The translations under genes were made by a program, and so were the position numbers. The notes below the pieces were generated by a model. That model searched no databases. It worked only from the letters and a program-made list of their open reading frames with translations, and had not been told where the DNA came from. Positions 41,649 through 47,574 of a stretch of DNA of 47,574 nt are shown here, piece by piece. Positions within the stretch are counted from its first letter, which is position 1, and every line of letters begins with the position of its first letter. This DNA comes from Conexibacter sp. (GTDB lineage Bacteria; Actinomycetota; Thermoleophilia; Solirubrobacterales; Solirubrobacteraceae): NCBI GenBank assembly GCA_025964325.1, contig JAOPZA010000052.1:1-47574 (forward strand). Reading direction: 5' to 3'.

Positions 41649-43111
41649 CGCTCGTTGACGTACTTGGGGACGAGGTAGGCGGCGAGACCCTCGATGCCGC
41701 CCTCGGTTCCGTGGCCGCTGTCCTTGACCCCGCCGAACGGCGACTCGGGCGTCGAGATCTCGAAGCTGTTGATGGCGAGCATGCCGACCGCCAGACGGTC
41801 GGCGACCGCGCGCCGCGTCTCGAACGAGCGCGCGAACGCGTAGCCCGCCAAGCCGTAGCCCAGCGCGTTCGCCCGGGTGAGGACCTCGCGCAGGTCGGAG
41901 AACGGCGTGATCGGGGCGATCGGCCCGAACGGCTCCTCGCGCATCACGCACACGTCGTCGGACTGCGTGAGCACGACCGTCGGGCGCCAGAACGACCCGC
42001 CTTGCGGCACGTCCCGGTCCGAGGTCTGGACCGTCGCGCCGACGGCCGTCGCGGCGTCCTCGACGAGCGCCGCCATCGCAACCACGCGGCGAGCGTTCGC
42101 GAGCGGCCCCATCTCGGTCGCCTCGTCCAGGCCGTCTCCGACGCGCAGCGCGAACGCCGTCTTCGTGAAGGCCTCCACGAAGCGGTCGTGGACCTTGCGG
42201 TGCACGAAGAACCGCGAGGGCACGACGCAGATCTGGCCGGCATTGCGGAACTTCGCGCGGGCGGCCGCGATCGCGACGGGCACGACGTCCACGTCGTCGA
42301 AGACGATGACGGGAGCGTGGCCGCCGAGCTCCAGGCTGACGGGCTTGAGGTGGCGCCCCGCCAGCGCGGCGATCTCGCGGCCGACCGGGATCGAGCCGGT
42401 GAAGGAGACCTTGCGGATGATCGGCGAGGCGATCAGGTGCTCGGCGACGACCGGCGGGTCCCCGAAGACGACGTTGACCGCCCGCTCCGTCACGCCCGCG
42501 TCGAGACACGCGCGCACGACCTCAAGGAAGCTGCCCGGCGTCTCCTCGGCGGGCTTGATCACGCACGAGCACCCCGCGGCCAGCAGCTCGGCGAGCTTGC
42601 GAGCCGGCGACAGGACCGGGAAGTTCCACGGCCCGAACGCGGCGACGGGACCGACCGGCTCTTCGACCACCAGCTGGCGCACGCCCGGGGCGCCGCTCGG
42701 CAGCAGGCGGCCGCAGCGGTGGCGCGCCTCCTCCCCGCTCCACTCGAACGTGTCGGCGGTCCGCAGGATCTCGCCGCGCGCCTCGGGCAGCGTCTTGCCC
42801 TCCTCGAGCGTGATCACGCGGGCGATCGCGTCGGCCCGCTCGCGCAGCAGCTCGGCGGTGCGCTTCAGCACCGCGCCGCGGTCCCACGCCGAGACCGTGC
42901 GCCAGGCCTCGAACCCCTGCTGGGCCGACGCGAGCGCCCGGTCGACGTCGTCCGGCGTCGCGAGCGGCAGCTGCCCGATGACGGCGGAGGTGGCGGGGTT
43001 CGTCACGTCCACGCAGTCGCGGTCGCGGGAGCCGATCCACTCGCCGTCCAGGTAGAGCCCCAGCGCGGTGTACTGCGCCGGCACGGAAGTCGCTTGCGGT
43101 GTCTGGGTCAC
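41645..43111 (-). CDS. Aldehyde dehydrogenase family protein (NAD(P)-dependent)
   Basis: A 488-residue aldehyde dehydrogenase from the GTG at 43111, overlapping the hydrolase stop (GTGA). The catalytic Cys is C295 in NAGQICVVPSRF, the general base E261 in SLELGGHAPVIV, and the oxyanion Asn N163 in GPWNFPV. K186-region IKPAEETP and the cofactor loop SFTGSIPVGREI are present. It should oxidise an aldehyde released upstream in the pathway, such as succinate-semialdehyde-like or other small aldehydes. It is similar in length to the usual family. Confidence 0.94.
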   Translation of the reverse strand: MTQTPQATSVPAQYTALGLYLDGEWIGSRDRDCVDVTNPATSAVIGQLPLATPDDVDRALASAQQGFEAWRTVSAWDRGAVLKRTAELLRERADAIARVITLEEGKTLPEARGEILRTADTFEWSGEEARHRCGRLLPSGAPGVRQLVVEEPVGPVAAFGPWNFPVLSPARKLAELLAAGCSCVIKPAEETPGSFLEVVRACLDAGVTERAVNVVFGDPPVVAEHLIASPIIRKVSFTGSIPVGREIAALAGRHLKPVSLELGGHAPVIVFDDVDVVPVAIAAARAKFRNAGQICVVPSRFFVHRKVHDRFVEAFTKTAFALRVGDGLDEATEMGPLANARRVVAMAALVEDAATAVGATVQTSDRDVPQGGSFWRPTVVLTQSDDVCVMREEPFGPIAPITPFSDLREVLTRANALGYGLAGYAFARSFETRRAVADRLAVGMLAINSFEISTPESPFGGVKDSGHGTEGGIEGLAAYLVPKYVNER

Positions 43112-43989
43112 GCTGCATCCATGTGTCGTCGGAGGACCTGGCAGAGCTCGCTGCGAGGATCCGCGAGCGACTCGACCAGCGAGTAGTGGTTGTGGCCGGC
43201 GAGCACCGCCGTCTCGATCGGAGCCGACCGGCTGTCCCACTGGACCTGCATGGCGCGGGCCTGCCGGATGAACTCGGCGCCCTCGTCGCCGCCGACCGAG
43301 AGGTGCAGCGGCGCGCGGACCGTCGGTCCGAGGCGAAGCGGACTGTTGTCGAAGACGTCCTCGATCCCGAGCCGCAGCGTCTCGTCCAGGTAGGACTGGC
43401 GGATCGGCTCGAGGTCGAAGAGCCCGCTGAGCGCCAGCCCGCCGCGCACCGCGTCGGGCCCGACGCCCCACGGCTCCCAGTCCGTCGCCATCAGCATCGC
43501 GACGATGTGCCCGCCGGCCGAGTGGCCGGTGAGGTGCAGGCGGGTGCTGTCGCAGTGCAGCTGCGCGGCGTTCGCGTGCACGTGGGCCAGCGCCCGGCGG
43601 CACTGGTCCAGGAGCTGCGTCATCGTCACCGCCGGCATCAGCGCGTACTCGACCACGACGAGCGTCGCGTCGAGCGCGACGATGCCGTCGGCCAAGAACG
43701 AGTAGCGCTCCTTCGTGCTCGCCCGCCAGTACCCGCCGTGGAAGAAGAAGACGGCCGGCGCACCGGGCGTCGCTGCGGGGAAGACGTCGAGCCGCTCGCG
43801 CGGGTGCTCGCCGTACGCGACGTCGAGCAGCGGGTCGCTCGCCGCCCGCGCCGCGACGCTGCGCGCCTCGAACCGATCCAGGTACTCGTCGACGTCCGGA
43901 ACCTGGCGCGCCGCCTCGTACAGCCCGTCGAGCTCCGCCTGGCTGTAGCCGAGATAGCGCCGCCCGCCCCGTCCGCCGTCGCCTGTCAT
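43108..43989 (-). CDS. Alpha/beta hydrolase, arylformamidase/carboxylesterase-like
   Basis: A 293-residue hydrolase from the ATG at 43989, overlapping the LLM stop (ATGA). The oxyanion motif is HGGYW (84-88), and the nucleophile is S157 in LTGHSAGGH. A late His in LAGHNHYSLVE completes the triad. The HGGYW form and overall pattern are those of kynurenine formamidases and related amidases/esterases. It may cleave a formamide, amide or ester formed by the monooxygenase. No tryptophan-pathway genes are nearby, so kynurenine is not implied. Confidence 0.9.
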   Translation of the reverse strand: MTGDGGRGGRRYLGYSQAELDGLYEAARQVPDVDEYLDRFEARSVAARAASDPLLDVAYGEHPRERLDVFPAATPGAPAVFFFHGGYWRASTKERYSFLADGIVALDATLVVVEYALMPAVTMTQLLDQCRRALAHVHANAAQLHCDSTRLHLTGHSAGGHIVAMLMATDWEPWGVGPDAVRGGLALSGLFDLEPIRQSYLDETLRLGIEDVFDNSPLRLGPTVRAPLHLSVGGDEGAEFIRQARAMQVQWDSRSAPIETAVLAGHNHYSLVESLADPRSELCQVLRRHMDAA

Positions 43990-45059
43990 GCGATCGTGGT
44001 GCTCACGCCGTCGCGCTGGAACTCCGGCATCACGGACTCCGCGAAGAGCCGCATCGAGCGCATCGTCGTCTCCTGGTCGTAGCCGAGGTCGAAGTACGCG
44101 CTGAACTGGTCGACGCCCATCTCCGCGTACTGGCGGATCTGCTCGCGGACGGTGTCGGGGTCGCCGAACGGCACGGTCTCGAGGACCTCCTGCGCGGTGA
44201 CCTCGTTCTTCACGGGACGGATCTCGATCCTCCCGTTGACGTAGCGCTCGTTGCCCTCGAGCTGCGCGTAGAGCCCGCGGTGGACGTCGATCATCTGCGG
44301 GATCGCCTCGTGGACGTCCGCCATCGTCTCGCCGACGTACGTCGTGCGGTTGACGGCGAAGGCGCCGTCGGAGCGGGCGAAGCCGTTGTCGGCGAGCGCC
44401 TGCTCGAACGCGTCGTAGCCCTTCTGCAGCTCCGACATCGGGTTGCGGAACGGGCTCGTGATGATCTTCGGCGGGATGCCGAGCTTGCGGCACGTCGCGA
44501 CCTGCCCGGTGATCGACTGCGGCGTCAGCCCGGACAACCACAGCGCCGGCAGCGGCTTGGTGACGGGGCGCGGCAGGATCGTCACGTCGTCGAAGTCGAA
44601 GAAGCGGCCGTGGTGGGAGATGTCGACGTCGCTCATCCACCCCCGCGTCATCACCTCGAGGTGCTCGGAGAAGTACGCGCGGCTCTCCTCGACCTCCATC
44701 GCGTTGCCGAGCTTCAGCGCCTCGAAGCGCGACGAGCCGCGACCGACCGCCGTCTCGAACCGACCGGGATACAGGACGTCGATCTGGGCCAGCTTGCCCG
44801 CGAGCTGCAGCGGGTGGTGGTTGGGGAGGATGAAGACCGCGACCCCGACGCGGATGCGTTCGGTGCGCTCGAAGATCCGCGTCGCGAGCTGGAGGGGATC
44901 CGGGAGCAGGTTGTAGTTGTTGAAGTGGTGCTCGACCAGCCAGACCAGGTCGAAGCCGAGCTCCTCCGCCACGACCGCCTGCTCCGTGAGGTCGTCGAAC
45001 AGCTGTGACTCGCTGCGCCCGTCCAGGTTGTGCGCCGCCAGGAATGTCGCGAATTCCAT
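43986..45059 (-). CDS. LLM-class flavin-dependent monooxygenase (luciferase-like)
   Basis: A 357-residue bacterial-luciferase-like TIM barrel using reduced FMN supplied by a separate reductase. VVAEELGFDLVWLVEHHF (29-46) carries the conserved EHH. IRVGVAVFILPNHHPLQLAGKLAQID and the phosphate-binding FETAVGRGSSRFEALKLG are typical (landmarks in part). WLSGLTPQSITG and the C-terminal VPFGDPDTVREQIRQYAEMGVDQF are also family features. GGAG precedes the ATG. It is the first gene of the minus-strand operon and diverges from the cupin gene. Substrate unknown; related enzymes attack C-N, C-S and C-C bonds or aldehydes. Confidence 0.92.
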   Translation of the reverse strand: MEFATFLAAHNLDGRSESQLFDDLTEQAVVAEELGFDLVWLVEHHFNNYNLLPDPLQLATRIFERTERIRVGVAVFILPNHHPLQLAGKLAQIDVLYPGRFETAVGRGSSRFEALKLGNAMEVEESRAYFSEHLEVMTRGWMSDVDISHHGRFFDFDDVTILPRPVTKPLPALWLSGLTPQSITGQVATCRKLGIPPKIITSPFRNPMSELQKGYDAFEQALADNGFARSDGAFAVNRTTYVGETMADVHEAIPQMIDVHRGLYAQLEGNERYVNGRIEIRPVKNEVTAQEVLETVPFGDPDTVREQIRQYAEMGVDQFSAYFDLGYDQETTMRSMRLFAESVMPEFQRDGVSTTIA

Positions 45060-45102
45060 GTATCCGTCTCCGGTCGCGCGGCTTTCTCCTCAGAGCCGCT
45101 GT

Positions 45103-45142
45103 TGCACGGTCGTACAGTACCTCCTTCTGCACAGTTGTGCAA
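45103..45142 (-). promoter_or_regulatory. Promoter and TetR-operator candidate of the LLM operon, between divergent genes
   Basis: On the complement strand TTGCAC (45137-45142) and TACTGT (45114-45119) are spaced 17 bases. The -35 belongs to the inverted repeat TGCACA-GT-TGTGCA (45128-45141). A degenerate second copy, TGCACGGTCGTACA (45103-45116), covers the -10. Operators on both elements would block this promoter and could also affect the divergent cupin gene, which starts about 100 bases away. Confidence 0.7.
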
Positions 45143-45244
45143 TAAGCTGCGGTGGCACGCGCACGTTCTCTGCGCGCCACCGCCGAGCTGACGGGCGCGG
45201 GCGCTGAGCCCGCCGCCGCGACGCCTGACCGAGGGGAAAGCAAC

Positions 45245-45583
45245 ATGGACGCGATGCACGTGAAGGCCGCCACCGTGGGCCTGGACGAATGGGGCGTGCG
45301 CAAGGGCGCCGACAGCGGCGAGCCGCTCACGTCGGGCCTGCGCCTGCACGAGAAGGGCTCGAAGCCGGAGGCCGGCGTCTGGGCCTGCACCCCGGGCGGC
45401 TGGGCGATCGAGGACCGCCCCAACACGGAGGTCAACGTGATCCTCTCCGGCCGCGCGCGGATCACGAACGAGGACGGGTCCGTGGTCGAGCTGGAACCGG
45501 GCGACCTCGTCGTGCTGCCGACGGGCTGGTCGGGGCGCTGGGACATCCTCGAGCCGCTTCGCAAGACGTACGCCATCTGGTAG
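45245..45583 (+). CDS. Cupin-domain protein
   Basis: A 112-residue single-cupin protein from the ATG at 45245, after GAGGGGAAAG; a longer frame upstream crosses the operator region and is rejected. The fold is visible in GVWACTPGGWAIEDRPNTEVNVILSGRARITNEDGS (landmark in part) followed by LEPGDLVVLPTGWSGRWDI. It resembles the DUF861 or ureidoglycine-aminohydrolase-like cupins. The usual metal His residues are mostly missing, so a ligand-binding or non-metal role is possible. Divergent from the LLM operon and probably under the same TetR control. Confidence 0.85.
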   Translation: MDAMHVKAATVGLDEWGVRKGADSGEPLTSGLRLHEKGSKPEAGVWACTPGGWAIEDRPNTEVNVILSGRARITNEDGSVVELEPGDLVVLPTGWSGRWDILEPLRKTYAIW

Positions 45584-45678
45584 CGCCTGGGCTCGGGCGG
45601 TGGTGGTCGTCGTCATCGCCGCGACCGAAGGTCCCCGGAGATCGAGAGCCGCTGGCGCGCGGCCTCTACGCTGAACGG

Positions 45679-46377
45679 GTGTCGGTCCTGTCGACCGCCG
45701 GGTTGGTCAAGCGCTTCGGCGCCGGGCGCGCCGCACGGGTGATCCTGGACGGCGCGGCGCTCGACGTGGCCGCCGGCGAGCTGGTCGCCGTGATCGGGCG
45801 GTCGGGGTCGGGCAAGTCGACGTTGCTGCACCTGCTCGGCGCTCTCGAGCGGCCGGACGCGGGATCGGTAACGGTCGACGGAGTGCGCCTCGAGCGCCTC
45901 GGCGAACGCGAGCTCGCGCGGGTGCGAGCGACGCGGATCGGCTTCGTCTTCCAGTTCTTCCACCTCGTGCCCGAGCTGAGCGGGATCGAGAACGTCGCGC
46001 TGCCGACGCGGCTGTCGGGGGCGCCGCGTGGCGGCCGCAGCCGCGCGGCCTCGCTCGTCGAGCAGCTTGGCCTCGGCGCGGTCGCCGGCGCGCTCCCGCA
46101 GACGCTCTCCGGCGGCGAGCAGCAGCGCTTCGCGATCGCCCGGGCGCTCGTCAACGACCCGCCGCTGCTGCTGGCCGACGAGCCGACCGGCAACCTCGAC
46201 CGCGACACCGGCTTGGCCGTGGCCGCGCTGCTCCGCGACGCCGCCCGCGCAGGACGCGCGGTCCTGGTCGTCACGCACGACCAGGAGGTCGCCGCGATCG
46301 CCGACCGGCTGTTGGCGCTGGAGCACGGTCGGCTCGTGCCGGCAGCGCCGCCGTCGCTGGAGGTCGCCGCACGATGA
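45679..46377 (+). CDS. LolD/MacB-type ABC transporter ATPase
   Basis: A 232-residue ATPase from a GTG at 45679. Walker A is GRSGSGKST (40-48), the signature TLSGGEQQRFAIARALV, Walker B LLLADEPTGNLD, and the switch VVTHDQEVAAIAD. RATRIGFVFQFFHLVPELSGIENVALP (landmark in part) is typical of the MacB/LolD/FtsE family that works with FtsX-like permeases rather than importing solutes. Its stop overlaps the start of exactly such a permease (ATGA). Confidence 0.94.
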   Translation: MSVLSTAGLVKRFGAGRAARVILDGAALDVAAGELVAVIGRSGSGKSTLLHLLGALERPDAGSVTVDGVRLERLGERELARVRATRIGFVFQFFHLVPELSGIENVALPTRLSGAPRGGRSRAASLVEQLGLGAVAGALPQTLSGGEQQRFAIARALVNDPPLLLADEPTGNLDRDTGLAVAALLRDAARAGRAVLVVTHDQEVAAIADRLLALEHGRLVPAAPPSLEVAAR

Positions 46378-47574
46378 GTGGCCGGCTCCGCGCGGCGAGC
46401 TCGCGCCTGCGGCGCGCATCGGGCGGTGCGAGCGGTGCGGGCGGTGCGCTGCACGAGGCCGCGCAGCGCTTGGGGCGACGTCCGCGCCGCGCGCTGCTGG
46501 CCGCGCTCGGCGTGTTCGCCGCCGCGATCATGCTGGGCGCGGCCGTGAGCGTCTCCTACGGGCTCGCGACCGGCTACGGGCGAGCCGCGACCCGCGCCGG
46601 GCTGCCCGACGTGATCGCCCGCTTCGAGACCCAGCCGCTGTCGCAGATACGCGCGCGCGTCGAGGCGCTGCCCGACCTCGCGACCGCCTCCTACCGCGAG
46701 GAGGCGCTGAGCATCGCGCTGGCAGCGCGGGGCCACGCGACCGGCAGCGGCGCGCTCGAGCTGCTGTACGGCGGCCGCCACGGCTACGCGGTCGTGGCCG
46801 GCCACGACCTCCCGCGAGACGGGCTGGCGGTGCTGGTCGAGCGCGGACTCGCCCGCGCATGGAACCTGCGGGTCGGCGATCGGCTGCACGTCGGGCGCCT
46901 CGGCGACCTCCCGATCGCGGGGGTCGTCGTCGCACCGGACGACGTCGCCTATCCGCTCGCGCGCGCCGCGCACGTCTACGTCTCGCTGCCGCTGCTCGCC
47001 GCCCACGGCGGCGTCGAATCCGCACCCCGCGCGAACGTCGCGCAGCTGTGGCTGCGCGACCGTCGCTACGGCGACATCGTGCTGGCACAGGCGCGCGCGA
47101 CGAGCGCAGGCGTCGCCGGACTGACGTTCGTGACGCGCAGCGGCGTGGAGGCGCTGATCGACCAGGCCGGCGGGATCGTGATCGCGCTGCTGGTCGCCGT
47201 CTCGCTCGTCGCGCTGGCGGCGGCCGCGGTGATGCTGGCGGCGTCGTGGCGCGCGGAGGTGCAGCGGCGGCTACCGTCGATCGGCGTCCGCCGCGCCCTC
47301 GGCTTCTCGCGCGGACACGTCGCCGCGCTCCACGGCTTCGAGGCCGCGCTCGTCGGCGCCCCGGCGGCCGCGCTCGGGCTCGCACTCGGCGCGCTGCTGG
47401 CGAACGCCCCGAGCGCACGGCTGCTGGAGGCGCTCAACGAGCTGCCGCCGGGCGCCGCCCTGCTGGGACCGCTCGCGCTGACCTGGCTCGGGGTCGTGCT
47501 GCTGGTCGCGGCGGCCGCGACGTGGCCGGCGTGGCGCGCGGCCGGCCGCGGCCCGGTCGCGCTGATGCGCGGCG
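46374..47574 (+). CDS. FtsX-like ABC permease, N-terminal part (cut by window edge)
   Basis: An open frame of 400 codons that starts at the ATG at 46374 and runs off the window. Residues 1-35 are basic and cytoplasmic, and the first helix is LLAALGVFAAAIMLGAAVSVSYG (about 40-62). A large extracytoplasmic domain of the MacB periplasmic-core type follows (about 65-260, with AWNLRVGDRLHVGRLGDLPIAGVV as landmark). Further helices lie near 263-285, about 320-345 and about 360-385, with the FtsX loop PSIGVRRALGFSRGHVAALHG between. Together with the ATPase it probably forms a lipoprotein-, peptide- or drug-handling mechanotransmission complex. Confidence 0.9.
   Translation, partial: MSGRLRAASSRLRRASGGASGAGGALHEAAQRLGRRPRRALLAALGVFAAAIMLGAAVSVSYGLATGYGRAATRAGLPDVIARFETQPLSQIRARVEALPDLATASYREEALSIALAARGHATGSGALELLYGGRHGYAVVAGHDLPRDGLAVLVERGLARAWNLRVGDRLHVGRLGDLPIAGVVVAPDDVAYPLARAAHVYVSLPLLAAHGGVESAPRANVAQLWLRDRRYGDIVLAQARATSAGVAGLTFVTRSGVEALIDQAGGIVIALLVAVSLVALAAAAVMLAASWRAEVQRRLPSIGVRRALGFSRGHVAALHGFEAALVGAPAAALGLALGALLANAPSARLLEALNELPPGAALLGPLALTWLGVVLLVAAAATWPAWRAAGRGPVALMRG

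Noticed and set aside
43108-43989. Kynurenine formamidase as a specific function for the alpha/beta hydrolase
   Set aside because: The HGGYW and GHSAGG motifs fit, but they are shared with other esterases, and no tryptophan or kynurenine genes are nearby.
1-47574. CRISPR arrays, tRNA or rRNA genes, transposases or phage genes
   Set aside because: I looked for spaced identical repeats, CCA-ended cloverleaf patterns, rRNA landmarks and transposase or integrase motifs and saw none I could support; a covariance-model scan would be needed to exclude small RNAs.

Overview
The window is very GC-rich bacterial DNA with GTG and TTG starts and many 1-4 base gene overlaps (ATGA, GTGA). Gene content fits a high-GC actinobacterium: an Rrf2-SufCSUB iron-sulfur operon, a SufU scaffold, an FCD-type GntR pair, RbsABC- and PotABCD-like importers, and NodB, excalibur and LLM proteins. 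A Thermoleophilia (Conexibacter- or Solirubrobacter-like) chromosome is my best guess. That is an inference from style and content; no rRNA or other marker gene is present.

Layout. 1-4306 (minus): an Rrf2 regulator and the suf operon in the order regulator-sufC-sufS-sufU-Rieske ferredoxin-sufB, with sufB cut by the window edge. 4425-9647 (mostly plus): ribonuclease D, a secreted polysaccharide deacetylase, an HxlR-type regulator, a poorly coding 0.8 kb stretch with hairpins, and an IclR regulator. 9753-15005: a class III aminotransferase, a glutathionyl-hydroquinone reductase (minus), a phosphoribosyltransferase and an overlapping RecD2-like helicase.

15268-30382 is a catabolic island. A minus-strand gene train reads ribose-type ABC permease, binding protein and ATPase, then an FCD GntR regulator, an SDR, a giant secreted clan GH-D glycosidase, a D-2-hydroxyacid dehydrogenase, E1 alpha, E1 beta, a free-standing lipoyl domain and an E2 catalytic core. 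Most junctions overlap. A second, closely similar GntR gene converges on its 3' end, and a further SDR lies upstream. Near-consensus promoter elements with a duplicated operator-like box sit before the permease. The likely logic is extracellular glycoside cleavage, uptake, oxidation and decarboxylation to an acyl-CoA.

30582-35727 holds uppP, small secreted or membrane hypotheticals, an ATP-dependent DNA ligase with an overlapping 3-methyladenine glycosylase, and an MFS transporter.

35815-45583 looks like a second catabolic regulon. It contains a flavin reductase plus a spermidine/putrescine-type ABC importer (one operon), an LLM flavin monooxygenase-alpha/beta hydrolase-aldehyde dehydrogenase-NIPSNAP operon, a TetR regulator and a divergent cupin. 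The same operator-like sequence (CACAGTTGTGCAA) overlaps the -35 element of both operon promoters, and a close variant lies on the TetR start codon. This ties the pieces into one probable two-component monooxygenase pathway of unknown substrate and is the best candidate here for an undescribed system. 45679 to the end: a LolD/MacB-type ATPase and a truncated FtsX-like permease.
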